A DNA stretch of 64,000 nt from Nocardia sp. NBC_01327 (GTDB lineage: Bacteria > Actinomycetota > Actinomycetes > Mycobacteriales > Mycobacteriaceae): assembly GCF_035958815.1 (NCBI RefSeq), contig NZ_CP108383.1, positions 7,874,001-7,938,000 on the forward strand. The letters run 5' to 3'. Below, piece by piece: positions 7,751 to 17,040 of this stretch. The number at the start of each line of letters is the position of its first letter. Position 1 is the first letter of the stretch. A model generated the notes under the pieces. It was not told the DNA's origin. It did not search any database and saw only the letters and a program-made list of their open reading frames with translations. The translations under genes were made by a program, and so were the position numbers.

Positions 7751-8697
7751 TTCTGATAACCGCGCTGCTGGCGGCGGGCCTCGCGCTGGCGGTGTTCGCG
7801 CCTGCGGCGTTGCGGCGCATCGACTTCGCCGCCGCGCCGGTCGCCGGGATGGGGGCGTGGCTGGGCGCGGTCGCCGCGATGATCGGGTGCGGCGGGCTGG
7901 TGCTGATCGCACTGGCGTGGCCCGGCGATCCACCGGGGGAATTCTTCGCGGGCAGTGTGCTGGGCTGCCTGGGTGCGATCGAGCCCGTAATCGTCACCTG
8001 GACAGCGAGTTTGATCATGCCGGTCGTGGCGCTGGGCGTCACCGTTCCCACGGGACAGTTGGCGCGGATCGCCGTCGGGCACCGGGGGCGAGGGGCGACA
8101 CTGCGCCGCCGGCACAACGAGTTGGTCGAGGTATTGGGTCGCGTCGATCCCTCGGGCTCGAAGCTGGTGTGGCTCGATCATCCAGTTCCCCTGGCCTACA
8201 GCGTGGCCGGGCGTGGCGGGTATGTAGTGGTCACCGATGGGCTCGCGCGCTGCCTGACGGATGCGCAGTGGCGGGCGGTGCTCGCCCATGAACACGCGCA
8301 TCTGCGCGGATTCCATCACCACATCGTCGGTGTCGGCCAGATCCTCGCCCGCGCTTTTCCGTGGATCCCGCTGTTCGCCGCGGCGCCGACGGCCCTGGCC
8401 ACCCTGGTCGAGCTCGCCGCCGACCGCGCGGCCGCGACCGCGACCGACCCACAGGCCCTCTCTTCAGCGCTGCACACCGTCGCGGCACACGGGGCAACAA
8501 CACCAGCTGCCCCACTGGGATTGATCGACGAATCACTGGCGATGCGCCTGGAATGCCTGTCGGCCACACCGGATTCGCGCACGGCGTCACGGCGCACGGC
8601 CGCGGCGCTGGTTTTCGCGACGATGTTGCTGGCGCCTGCCGCATCGGCATTGGCGGTCGGGCTGAGCGCGGCGGTGGCGTGGTTGAGCATGGTCTGA
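7747..8697 (+). CDS. M56 family membrane metallopeptidase, BlaR1-like without sensor domain
   Basis: This 316-residue integral membrane protein has several N-terminal hydrophobic helices, a cytoplasmic zinc peptidase with H181-E-H-A-H185 in VLAHEHAHLRGFHH, a possible third ligand region ELAADRAAA, and a last hydrophobic helix. It lacks the extracellular penicillin-binding domain of BlaR1, as in mycobacterial BlaR homologues, so the inducing signal is unclear. It probably cleaves the BlaI-like repressor encoded immediately upstream. The GTG start overlaps the blaI stop. Confidence 0.87.
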   Translation: MILITALLAAGLALAVFAPAALRRIDFAAAPVAGMGAWLGAVAAMIGCGGLVLIALAWPGDPPGEFFAGSVLGCLGAIEPVIVTWTASLIMPVVALGVTVPTGQLARIAVGHRGRGATLRRRHNELVEVLGRVDPSGSKLVWLDHPVPLAYSVAGRGGYVVVTDGLARCLTDAQWRAVLAHEHAHLRGFHHHIVGVGQILARAFPWIPLFAAAPTALATLVELAADRAAATATDPQALSSALHTVAAHGATTPAAPLGLIDESLAMRLECLSATPDSRTASRRTAAALVFATMLLAPAASALAVGLSAAVAWLSMV

Positions 8698-8713
8698 GAA
8701 TCGGCCACGAAAA

Positions 8714-8728
8714 ACTATGTTCCATAGT
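8714..8728 (+). promoter_or_regulatory. Second predicted BlaI operator, upstream of the dipeptidase gene
   Basis: ACTAT-GTTCC-ATAGT has the same arms and spacer length as the site at 7303-7317. It lies 16 bp after the M56 gene and 138 bp before the secreted dipeptidase start. It suggests a separate BlaI-controlled promoter for that gene. Confidence 0.65.
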
Positions 8729-8866
8729 ATTTTACGGTGAGGGTGCGCATCAGCGACCCCCATCCAGTCACCCGAGGATGCGGGTCACGCCTGCCCTAAA
8801 TGTGAAATGGAACTAGTTCAGAGTGAGAAGCCTTGTGCTTCAACATCTCCCGCTCAGGAGACACGT

Positions 8867-10804
8867 GTGAAGTACCTATCAGTACTCGCCACCACCACCG
8901 TGCTGGTCGCAGGACTCGCCGGGCCCGGTGTCGGGCTCGCCGCCGCCGATCCGCCTTCGGATCCGGGGCAAACCCGTTATTCGCTGGTCAATGGCTGCTA
9001 CCGGATCGACACCCCGGCAGGGCCACTGGTCCCGGCGTCGGGACCGTACCGGATGCACGCGACAGCACTCGGCCAATACCTGCTCTACGGCCGCCAGGGT
9101 GAAGTACTCGACGGTTCGACCGGGTCGATCCACCCCGCGCAGAACCCCTCGGCCAACGCGGTCTGGACCGTAGACGGTTCCGGCGCAGGCGGTTTCACCC
9201 TCACCAATAGCGCGACCAAGACAAGCACGCCCGCCACTTTCGTCCAGGACACCGGTTGCGCGGACTTCCCGGAAGCGCAGGTCGGCGCCACCGGCACCCC
9301 GGGCCCGAGCGTCGGCGCGGACGGTTCGATCGTCGGCACCATCGACGCGCACGTGCATGTCTCCGCGTATGAATTCATGGGCGGCGACTTCCACTGCGGC
9401 CGCCCGTGGCACCCGTACGGCGTGACCTACGCGCTCCCCGACTGCGCGCAGTATCGAACCGGCACAAACGGTCTGGTCGCCAATTTCCTGGACTACGGCG
9501 AACCCTCGCACCCGTCCGATACGAAAGGCTGGCCCACCTTTCACGACTGGCCGAAGCCGTCCATGGTCACCACCGAGGGCACCTACTGGACCGGCATCGA
9601 GCGCGCCTGGAAGGCCGGACTCCGTGTGATGACCGTCGACCTGGTCGACAACGAGTCGCTGTGCGCCATGATGACCGACCGCCGAAACCCTTGCAACGAC
9701 ATGACTTCCGTGCGCACCGAAGCCGCGGATATGCACGCGCTCCAGGACTACGTCGATGCCCAGGCCGGTGGCCCCGGGCAGGGCTTCTTCCGCATCGTCA
9801 CCGATCCCGCCGAGGCGCGCGCAGTCGCGGCATCGGGCAAACTCGCCGTGGTGCTCGGCATGGAACTCTCGGATCCCATGGGCTGCGGCGTATTCCTGGG
9901 CCAGCCGAAGTGCACCACGGCCGATGTCGACCACTGGCTCGTCGAACTCCGGAACCTCGGCGTCAGCAGCTTCTTCCCCGTCCACAAATTCGACAATGCC
10001 TTCGGCGGCACCAAGATGGACCACGACCTCACCGGCCTGCTGGTGAACGCGGGCAACTTCATCCAGACCGGCACCTTCTGGAATGTGCAGCCCTGCCCCG
10101 GCGCCGAACACGACAGCACTCAGCCCTCGGTTCCGATAGCCGGCAATATCAACCAGTTCCTCAGCAAGGTCACCGGCCCACTGCTCGGCGGCGCACTGCT
10201 CCCCCTGTATCCGGCGGGAAACCAGTGCAACGCACGCGCTCTCACCGATCTGGGCAAGTACCTGATCAACAAGATGATCGACGATAAGTTCCTCATCGAA
10301 ATCGATCACATGAGCGAGGCCACCGCCGACGGAGTCATGTCCATCATCGAGCAGCGCCACTACCCCGGCGTACTGTCCTCGCACGGCTGGGACTCTGGCC
10401 GCACCACCCAGCGGGTCTATGCCGCAGGAGGTTTCGTCACCCCGTATGCGGGCGCGCCGTCGGAATTCGTCCAGGCCTGGCGCGACGCCCGCGTCATGCC
10501 CCGCCCCACAGCCGATTTCGGCTTCGGCTTCGGCTCGGACATGAACGGATTGGCCGGCCAGGGCGCACCGGTGGGCCCCGGCCTCGTCCACTACCCCTTC
10601 ACCTCCCACGACGGCGCGGTGACCTTCGACCGGGAAACCTGGGGCCAGCGCACCTTCGATATCAATACCGACGGCACCGCGACCTACGGCACCTACGCCG
10701 ACTGGCTCGAAGCGGTCCGCGTCCTCGGCGGCCCGGAAATCATGAACGACGTGTTCCACGGCGCCGAGGTCTACCTGCGCCTTTGGGATCAAGTCAGGCG
10801 ATGA
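8867..10804 (+). CDS. Secreted peptidase M19/amidohydrolase-like protein
   Basis: This 645-residue exported protein starts at a GTG with CAGGAG 6 bases upstream. It begins with a signal peptide (VKYLSVLATTTVLVAG, cleavage near AAA-D). An N-terminal domain of about 130 residues contains paired cysteines. A metal-dependent hydrolase domain follows, with DAHVHVS for the first metal ligands, EIDHMSEATADGVMSI, and VLSSHGWDSGR. These segments resemble membrane dipeptidases (M19) and other amidohydrolases. Being secreted and placed behind a predicted BlaI site, it may process wall-derived peptides. The substrate is inference. Confidence 0.75.
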   Translation: MKYLSVLATTTVLVAGLAGPGVGLAAADPPSDPGQTRYSLVNGCYRIDTPAGPLVPASGPYRMHATALGQYLLYGRQGEVLDGSTGSIHPAQNPSANAVWTVDGSGAGGFTLTNSATKTSTPATFVQDTGCADFPEAQVGATGTPGPSVGADGSIVGTIDAHVHVSAYEFMGGDFHCGRPWHPYGVTYALPDCAQYRTGTNGLVANFLDYGEPSHPSDTKGWPTFHDWPKPSMVTTEGTYWTGIERAWKAGLRVMTVDLVDNESLCAMMTDRRNPCNDMTSVRTEAADMHALQDYVDAQAGGPGQGFFRIVTDPAEARAVAASGKLAVVLGMELSDPMGCGVFLGQPKCTTADVDHWLVELRNLGVSSFFPVHKFDNAFGGTKMDHDLTGLLVNAGNFIQTGTFWNVQPCPGAEHDSTQPSVPIAGNINQFLSKVTGPLLGGALLPLYPAGNQCNARALTDLGKYLINKMIDDKFLIEIDHMSEATADGVMSIIEQRHYPGVLSSHGWDSGRTTQRVYAAGGFVTPYAGAPSEFVQAWRDARVMPRPTADFGFGFGSDMNGLAGQGAPVGPGLVHYPFTSHDGAVTFDRETWGQRTFDINTDGTATYGTYADWLEAVRVLGGPEIMNDVFHGAEVYLRLWDQVRR

Positions 10805-10889
10805 GACCGCGCCCGTCCCGATCGGAGTGCGATTGCACCGCCCGGCCACACCGGGGCGCGGCTGATCATCGGATTCGTACACTCGTCTC

Positions 10890-11558
10890 ATGGTGTCGCG
10901 GATGGATGGGGCGGTGCTGCCGCTGAGCCTGGTGGAAATGGCTACGCGGCATGTACGGGCCGAGGTGTTGAGTGGCGGGTTCGAGCCGGGAGGCCGGATC
11001 GGCGAGGAGGCGCTGTGCGCCCGGCTGGGAACCAGCCGGGCGCCGGTGCGGGAGGCGCTGCGACTATTGGCGCAGGAGGGGTTGATCGAGCACCTGCCGC
11101 GCCGGGGTTTTCGGGTCGCGGTGTGGTCCGATACCGATATCCTGCAGCTGTTCGAACTACGCCGGGTGCTGGAGCGGCACGCGATCGAGAGCGCGTTTCC
11201 GCTGGTGATGGAGCGTGATCCGCTGCGCGCGGTGCGCACCGCGCTCGAGGAGATGCGGGTGGCGGATGCCGCGGACGATCTGTTCGAGCGTGACAATGCC
11301 CATCGACGGTTTCACGCGGAGATCGTCGCACTGGCTGGCAACCGGCAGCTGGATGTGGCATACGAGCCGATCCTGCTGAAACTACAGCTGCCCATGGCCC
11401 GCAATCTCCGTGCGGAGGCGCAGATAGCGCAGCGGCACAATGGAATCAGGCGTCATGCCGAACTCCTCGAGGCGCTGGAGCGCAATGACGTGGAGCTCGC
11501 CCAGGATGCGCTCCGGCGGCACGGCGAGTTGACGTATCTGGATCTCGATACCCGCTAA
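10890..11558 (+). CDS. GntR family regulator, FadR/FCD type
   Basis: This 222-residue regulator has a winged helix-turn-helix at residues 15-75 (GGFEPGGRIGEEALCARLG, then TSRAPVREALRLLAQEGLIEHLPRRGFRV). An all-helical FCD ligand domain follows, with the usual acidic and His residues (ELRRVLERHAIE, DNAHRRFHAEIVALAGN, RRHAELLEALERND). It sits 56 bp upstream of the amidase, hydrolase and permease genes on the same strand, and probably regulates them in response to the substrate or a breakdown product. Confidence 0.87.
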   Translation: MVSRMDGAVLPLSLVEMATRHVRAEVLSGGFEPGGRIGEEALCARLGTSRAPVREALRLLAQEGLIEHLPRRGFRVAVWSDTDILQLFELRRVLERHAIESAFPLVMERDPLRAVRTALEEMRVADAADDLFERDNAHRRFHAEIVALAGNRQLDVAYEPILLKLQLPMARNLRAEAQIAQRHNGIRRHAELLEALERNDVELAQDALRRHGELTYLDLDTR

Positions 11559-11614
11559 CACACTGGATACATTGCGGCACTCTCGGGTTCACACATTCTG
11601 TCGACAATCGACAG

Positions 11615-13003
11615 ATGCTGAACCCAGGGCCCACGGTCGCGGAGATTCTCGCCTCACACGAAAGTGGTAGCGGCTCACCGGCGCACACCGCGGCGCGGGT
11701 CGCCGATGCGATTGCGGCGCGCGGGGACGACGGCACCTGGATCACCCCGGTACCGCGCGAACAACTGCTGGCGGCCGCGGCGGAGATCGAGCGGCGGCCG
11801 GGCGCGCGCATGCTGCCGCTCTACGGCGTCCCGTTCGGGGTGAAGGACAGTATCGATGTGGCGGGGTGGCCCACCACGCTCGCCTGCCCGGACTTCGCCT
11901 ATGTCGCAACGGAAACCGCACCGGCGGTGCAGCGCCTGCTGGACGCGGGCGCGCTGTTCGTCGGCAAGACGAACCTCGATCAGTTCGCGACCGGGCTGAA
12001 CGGGACCCGCACCCCGTACCCGGTACCGCGAAGCGTGTTCGGCGGCGACCTGATCTCCGGCGGATCCAGTTCCGGCTCGGCGAAGGCGGTGGCGCTCGGC
12101 GAGGTGCCGTTCTGCGTCGCCACCGATACCGCGGGCTCGGGCCGAGTTCCGGCCGCGCTCAACGGGATTGTCGGCTGGAAGCCGTCTCGGGGGCTGATCA
12201 GCACCGTTGGCCTGGTGCCTGCGTGCAAATCGCTGGACTGCCTGACGCTGATGGCCACCACGGTCGAGGATCTCGACCGGGTATTCGAGGTGATCGCGGG
12301 CGTGGATCCCGGCGATCCCTCGAGCCGGGCGCGCGGTTCCCACTTCGCGGGCGGCCGCCTGCGGGTCGGCCTGCCCGCCGAGTCCGAGCTGGACTTCTTC
12401 GGCGACGAGATCTTCCACGCCGCACACCTGGGCGTGCGGGACCGCCTCGCCCGGCTCGGATTCGACTGTGTGCCAACCACACTCCAGCCGTTCCTGGATG
12501 CGGGCGAGCTGCTGTACCAGGGCCCCTGGGTCGCCGAACGCCTGGTGGAGTTCGAAACCTTCCTGGCCGAGCATCCCGATTCCATACTGCCGGTGATCCG
12601 CGAGATCCTCACCGGCGGTTTCCGATTCACCGCGGTCGATGTCTTCCGCGCGCAGCAGCGACTACAGGAGCTCAAGGCCGTGGTGGCGCGCATGTGGGCC
12701 GACTTCGACGTGATGGTGGTTCCGACCATAGGCACCACGTTCACGGTCGCGCAGGTGCAGGCCGATCCCATTCGCACGAACACCGTGCTGGGCCACTACA
12801 CCCATTTCGGAAACCTGCTGGACCTCACCGCAATCGCGGTGCCCGCGGGCACCACCTCGGACGGACGCCCGCTCTCGGCCATGGTCTTCGGACCCGCGCT
12901 GGCCGACGACACGGTACTGACGGCAGCCGCCCGAATCCTCGACGAGCCACGCCAACCGGTGGCGCATTCGGATATCCGGCTCGCACAGAAAGATCGAAGA
13001 TGA
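11615..13003 (+). CDS. atzF: Allophanate hydrolase-like amidase (single domain)
   Basis: This 462-residue amidase-signature enzyme has the catalytic Lys77 (GVPFGVKDSIDV), the serine loop 151-153 (SGGSSSGSA) and the nucleophile Ser175 (TDTAGSGRVP). The surrounding sequence resembles the amidase half of allophanate hydrolase. It is shorter than AtzF-type enzymes of about 600 residues because the C-terminal domain is absent. Its stop overlaps the start of the isochorismatase-fold gene (ATGA). With that partner, a plausible pathway is biuret to allophanate to ammonia and carbon dioxide. Another ureide or amide substrate cannot be excluded, so the symbol is tentative. Confidence 0.72.
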   Translation: MLNPGPTVAEILASHESGSGSPAHTAARVADAIAARGDDGTWITPVPREQLLAAAAEIERRPGARMLPLYGVPFGVKDSIDVAGWPTTLACPDFAYVATETAPAVQRLLDAGALFVGKTNLDQFATGLNGTRTPYPVPRSVFGGDLISGGSSSGSAKAVALGEVPFCVATDTAGSGRVPAALNGIVGWKPSRGLISTVGLVPACKSLDCLTLMATTVEDLDRVFEVIAGVDPGDPSSRARGSHFAGGRLRVGLPAESELDFFGDEIFHAAHLGVRDRLARLGFDCVPTTLQPFLDAGELLYQGPWVAERLVEFETFLAEHPDSILPVIREILTGGFRFTAVDVFRAQQRLQELKAVVARMWADFDVMVVPTIGTTFTVAQVQADPIRTNTVLGHYTHFGNLLDLTAIAVPAGTTSDGRPLSAMVFGPALADDTVLTAAARILDEPRQPVAHSDIRLAQKDRR

Positions 13004-13713
13004 CGGCAGTTCAACACATTCCGGCGCAACCCACAGAATTCTCCTTCGACCCCGACACCACCGCACTGGTCGTCATCGATATGCAGCGGGACTTCCTCCT
13101 ACCGGGCGGCTTCGGCGAGAGCCTCGGCAATGACGTAGCGCAATTGCGCAAGGTGATCGAACCCCTGGCACAGCTCATGACCGCAGCCCGCGCGGCCGGT
13201 ATCGCGGTGATTCACACCCGCGAGGGGCATCTTCCGGATCTCTCGGACTGCCCTCCCGCAAAGCTGCTGCGGGGCAGCCCTTCTCAGCGCATCGGCGATC
13301 CCGGCAAGTACGGGCGCCTGCTGGTGCGCGGCGAGTACGGGCACGACATCATCGACGAACTCGCGCCACTGCCCGGGGAGGTGGTGATCGACAAGCCCGG
13401 CAAGGGCGCGTTCTACGCCACCGAGCTCGCCCAGGTGCTGGAGCAGAAATCGATCACCTCACTGTTCGTCACGGGTGTCACCACCGAGGTGTGCGTGCAC
13501 ACCACGGTGCGCGAAGCCAATGATCGCGGCTACGAATGCCTCGTCGTATCCGACTGTGTCGGTTCCTATTTCCCGGAATTCCAGCGAGTCGGACTGGAGA
13601 TGATCGCGGCCCAGGGCGGCATCTTCGGCTGGGTCGCCGATTCCACGGCGGTCATCGACGCACTGACCACCGCTCCCCCGATCACCCGCGCTCCCGCGCA
13701 CACCCCGGTTTAG
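13000..13713 (+). CDS. biuH: Isochorismatase-fold amidohydrolase, probable biuret hydrolase
   Basis: This 237-residue cysteine hydrolase has the complete family triad: Asp27 (VVIDMQRDFLLPGGF), Lys132 (VIDKPGKGAFYAT) and Cys165 (TEVCVHTTVREANDRG). The segments GGFGESLGND and PPAKLLRG recall biuret amidohydrolases. It overlaps the amidase gene by four bases and is followed 15 bases later by an NCS2 permease. Pairing of an isochorismatase-fold enzyme with an allophanate hydrolase is characteristic of biuret use. Ureidoacrylate or N-carbamoyl compounds are alternatives. It is a cytosolic enzyme. Confidence 0.72.
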   Translation: MTAVQHIPAQPTEFSFDPDTTALVVIDMQRDFLLPGGFGESLGNDVAQLRKVIEPLAQLMTAARAAGIAVIHTREGHLPDLSDCPPAKLLRGSPSQRIGDPGKYGRLLVRGEYGHDIIDELAPLPGEVVIDKPGKGAFYATELAQVLEQKSITSLFVTGVTTEVCVHTTVREANDRGYECLVVSDCVGSYFPEFQRVGLEMIAAQGGIFGWVADSTAVIDALTTAPPITRAPAHTPV

Positions 13714-13728
13714 CGAACAGGAAATCCG

Positions 13729-15336
13729 ATGTCCGTCGATACCAAGCTTCCCGACGAAACCAGTTCCGCCGCACCACTTTCGCTACCGTGGTGGACGCGC
13801 GGCGATACCAATGCCTTCTTCGGTCTCGCGTTCAATATCCTCGTCAACGTCCTCACCCTCACCACGCTGTCCATCGCGGTCGTCAAGATTCCGAGCAGCG
13901 ATGTGCTCGGCACCGTACTGCCCGCGCTCGGCGTCGCCCTGGTGCTGGGCAATCTCTACTACATGCTGCTGGCCCGGCGCCTGGCACGCCGCGAAGGCCG
14001 GGACACGGTGACTGCGCTGCCGTACGGGCCCAGCGTGCCGCATATGTTCATCGTGGTCTTCGTGGTCATGCTGCCGATCTATCTGAAGACCAATGATCCG
14101 ATGCGCGCGTGGTCGGCGGGTCTGGCGTGGGCGTTCATGATCGGCGTCATCGTCATGATCGGCGCGTTCGTCGGCCCGTTCATCCGGAAGATCACACCGC
14201 GCGCCGCCATGCTCGGCACCCTCGCGGGTATCTCCATCACCTTCATCGCCATGCGCCCGGCCGGGCAGATGTGGGAGGCCGCGTGGATCGGGCTGCCGGT
14301 GCTCGCCATCATCCTGATCGGCTTCTTCACCGATGTGAAACTGCCGGGCAATGTGCCGATCGGCCTGGTGGCACTGCTGGTGGGCACGGCGATCGGCTGG
14401 ATCGGCGGCTATATGTCGGTACCGGATGTGTCCAAGGCCGTGCACGACATCGCGCTGGGTCTGCCGGATCTGCGCCTGCACCTGCTGTTCGACGGACTGA
14501 GCCACCTCGGCCCGCTGCTGGCCACCGCAATACCGCTGGGCGTCTACAACTTCACCGAAGCCATGAGCAATGTGGAGAGCGCCGCCGCCGCGGGTGACAA
14601 CTACAACCTGCGGAGCGTGCTGCTGGCGGACGGTTTCGGCGCGATCATCGGCTCCGGATTCGGCTCGCCGTTCCCGCCGGCCGTGTACATCGGCCACCCC
14701 GGCTGGAAGGATGCGGGCGGGCGCACCGGTTACTCGCTGGCCAGCGGTGCGGTCATCGGATTGATGTGCCTGCTGGGGCTTTTCGGGGTGCTCGCCACGA
14801 TTCTGCCCATTCCGGCCATTGTGCCGATCCTGCTCTACATCGGGTTGCTGATCGGCGCGCAGGCCTTCCAGGCGGTGCCTCGCCTGCACGCGGTCGCCGT
14901 GGTCGCGGCGATTCTGCCGAACCTGGCGCAGTGGGCCGTCGGCCAGATCGACAATGCGCTGAGCGCGGCGGGCACCACCGCCGACAAGGTCGGCATGGGC
15001 GCGCTCGACCAGGCCGGTGTCGTGTACAGCGGTCTGCGCACCTTCGGTGACGGCGCGGTGCTGGCGGGGCTCGTCCTCGGCACCATGGTGACGTTCATTC
15101 TCGAAAAGCGTTTCCGCGCAGCGGCGGTCGCCTCCGCGGCCGGTGCGGCGCTCGCCTTCATCGGCCTCATCCACGCCCCCGAGGTCGGCTGGGCGGCCGC
15201 CCCGAAGGTCGCGCTGGGGTACCTGCTGTTCGGCGCCGTCTGCCTCGCCTGGTCCTTCGTACCGAAGTCCGCACCCACACCGCCCGAGGAGCCGGAACCG
15301 GAGTTGTCGAGTGAATCCGAGGCAAGCCCGGTCTAG
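13729..15336 (+). CDS. NCS2-family permease
   Basis: This 535-residue membrane protein has about 14 hydrophobic segments and belongs to the nucleobase/ascorbate transporter family. Diagnostic stretches are TALPYGPSVPHMF, AIPLGVYNFTEAMSNVESA and IGSGFGSPFPPAVYIGHPGWKDAG. The acidic pair in FTEAMSNVE corresponds to the substrate-binding helix of NCS2 proteins. It is the last gene of the GntR, amidase and hydrolase operon and is likely the importer of that pathway's substrate. The C-terminal tail is acidic and proline-rich. Confidence 0.8.
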   Translation: MSVDTKLPDETSSAAPLSLPWWTRGDTNAFFGLAFNILVNVLTLTTLSIAVVKIPSSDVLGTVLPALGVALVLGNLYYMLLARRLARREGRDTVTALPYGPSVPHMFIVVFVVMLPIYLKTNDPMRAWSAGLAWAFMIGVIVMIGAFVGPFIRKITPRAAMLGTLAGISITFIAMRPAGQMWEAAWIGLPVLAIILIGFFTDVKLPGNVPIGLVALLVGTAIGWIGGYMSVPDVSKAVHDIALGLPDLRLHLLFDGLSHLGPLLATAIPLGVYNFTEAMSNVESAAAAGDNYNLRSVLLADGFGAIIGSGFGSPFPPAVYIGHPGWKDAGGRTGYSLASGAVIGLMCLLGLFGVLATILPIPAIVPILLYIGLLIGAQAFQAVPRLHAVAVVAAILPNLAQWAVGQIDNALSAAGTTADKVGMGALDQAGVVYSGLRTFGDGAVLAGLVLGTMVTFILEKRFRAAAVASAAGAALAFIGLIHAPEVGWAAAPKVALGYLLFGAVCLAWSFVPKSAPTPPEEPEPELSSESEASPV

Positions 15337-15401
15337 CGCAGCCGCCGCCGGCGCGGCAGACTCGGGAACGTGAAAGTGATGTCAGTGGGGGGCGGGCTGT
15401 C

Positions 15402-17039
15402 GTGAGTACGCTTGCCCGGGGCGAGAATCGGCCGGCGCCCGCGCAACGATTGACGGTGACGGTCACCAGCTCGGCGTCGGTGGATGTCTCGGCGCTGCTG
15501 CTGGGGGCCGACGGGCGCGTGCGCTCGGATGCCGACTTCGTCTTCTTCAATCAGCCCGTCGCGCCCGGAGTCACCTATGTGCACGGGCGCGGCGCGGGCG
15601 ATGTGGTGGATGTCCAGACCGGCGCGCTGCCCCGCGATGTGGACAAGGTGGTCGTGACCGCGAGCCTGGACGGCAGCGGTCCGCCCACCTTCGCCGGTGT
15701 CGGCACGCTGACGGCGACCATCGGATCCGATTCGGGCGCACTGACTTTCCCCATGAGCGGGTTGAGCACCGAGACCGCCGTGGTGTGCGTGGAGATCTAC
15801 CGGCGCGGCGACGGCTGGAAGGTCCGCGCCGTCGGCCAGGGCTACGACGACGGGCTGGCCGGAATCGCCTCCGCGTTCGGCGTGAATATCGACGACGAAC
15901 CCGAGGAACCGGCCGCAAGCGTGCCGCCACCGCTCGCCCCGAATTCGGCTCCGGCGTTCGCGCCGCCGCCTGGGCAGGCCGCCGCACCAGGCCAATACGC
16001 GCCGCCGCCCGGCCAAGCTCCACCGCAGCCCGGGCAATACGCGCCGCCTCCCGGGCAGTACGCACCATCTCCAGGCCAAGTTCCGCCGCAACCCATGCAG
16101 CCGGGCCAATATGCCCCTCCCCCTGGGCAGTACGCCCCGCCGCCGGGGTCCGTCCCGCCGCCCGGCCAATTCGCGCCGCCGCCCGGAGCGCCCGGACAGG
16201 TCAATCCCGCAGCGCAGCAGCAGTATTCGCAGCCCCCGTCGTATTCGCCGCCCGCGTACGCCGCGCCGGCCGCCCCCGCATTCCCGCAAGGAGTCCAGCC
16301 CATGCAGAGCGAACTGTTCGATCCTGTTCATGCCGAGGTCAATGGCGTCGGGATTCAGAAGCAGGGCGGCAAGATGATCAAGGTCGCCGTCAATGGCGAG
16401 GTGCTGGCGCGGGCCGGGTCGATGGTCGCCTACCAGGGTGATCTGCAGTTCAAGGCGCTCGGTTCGGGCGGTATCGGGCGGGCCATCCAGCAGCGCCTCA
16501 CCGGTGAGGGCGTGCCGCTGATGAAGGTCACCGGGCGCGGAGATCTGTTCCTGGCCAATGGCGCGGCCGATGTGCACACCGTCGATCTGGACGGCACCGA
16601 CGGTCTCACCATCAATGGCGCGAATGTGCTCGCCTTCGACCCGTCGCTGACCTACAACATCAAAATGGTCCAGGGCGCAGCCGGTTTCGCCAGCAATGCC
16701 GGACTCTTCAACTGCGTCTTCACCGGCCGCGGCCGCATTGCCATCACCACGCACGGCTCCCCCGTCGTACTGAATGTGGACCAGCCCACCTACGCCGACC
16801 CGCAGGCCGCCGTGGCCTGGTCCTCCAGCCTGCAGACCGGCATCAAACGCAATGACTCCTTCGGCTTCAGCCGCCTCATCGGCCGCAGCACCGGCGAGGG
16901 CCTGACCCTCTCCTTCTCCGGCCGCGGCTTCGTCATCGTGCAGCCCTCGGAGCAGCCACCCGGCGGCTTCATCGGCGGCAGCGGCGGCGGCCAGGAAGCC
17001 GGCCAGAGCCCCGGCCTGCTCGGCGGCCTGCTCGGCTGA
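15402..17039 (+). CDS. TerD domain-AIM24 domain fusion protein
   Basis: This 545-residue protein starts at a GTG behind a G-rich ribosome site. Residues 1-165 are a TerD-like beta domain (VTSSASVDVSALLLGADGRVRSD ends before DFVFFNQP; then VVVTASLDG). Residues 170-300 form a low-complexity linker of repeated APPPGQ/YAPPPGQ units. Residues 305-530 form an AIM24-like beta domain (HAEVNGVGIQKQGGKMIKVA, then MVAYQGDLQFK, then FTGRGRIAITTHG). TerD proteins bind calcium and belong to the stress/tellurite-resistance family; AIM24 domains are of uncertain function. No signal peptide is seen, so it is probably cytoplasmic or peripheral. Confidence 0.83.
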   Translation: MSTLARGENRPAPAQRLTVTVTSSASVDVSALLLGADGRVRSDADFVFFNQPVAPGVTYVHGRGAGDVVDVQTGALPRDVDKVVVTASLDGSGPPTFAGVGTLTATIGSDSGALTFPMSGLSTETAVVCVEIYRRGDGWKVRAVGQGYDDGLAGIASAFGVNIDDEPEEPAASVPPPLAPNSAPAFAPPPGQAAAPGQYAPPPGQAPPQPGQYAPPPGQYAPSPGQVPPQPMQPGQYAPPPGQYAPPPGSVPPPGQFAPPPGAPGQVNPAAQQQYSQPPSYSPPAYAAPAAPAFPQGVQPMQSELFDPVHAEVNGVGIQKQGGKMIKVAVNGEVLARAGSMVAYQGDLQFKALGSGGIGRAIQQRLTGEGVPLMKVTGRGDLFLANGAADVHTVDLDGTDGLTINGANVLAFDPSLTYNIKMVQGAAGFASNAGLFNCVFTGRGRIAITTHGSPVVLNVDQPTYADPQAAVAWSSSLQTGIKRNDSFGFSRLIGRSTGEGLTLSFSGRGFVIVQPSEQPPGGFIGGSGGGQEAGQSPGLLGGLLG

Positions 17040-17040
17040 T

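Noticed and set aside
8879..11296. An open frame of about 800 codons on the minus strand, opposite the dipeptidase gene
   Set aside because: It is the antisense shadow typical of high-GC coding DNA. It has no domain or ribosome site, and the opposite strand has a clear signal peptide and hydrolase motifs.
15960..16200. The repetitive CCGCCGCCCGG stretch as a mobile or CRISPR-like repeat
   Set aside because: It encodes the APPPGQ linker of the TerD-AIM24 protein and lies in frame.
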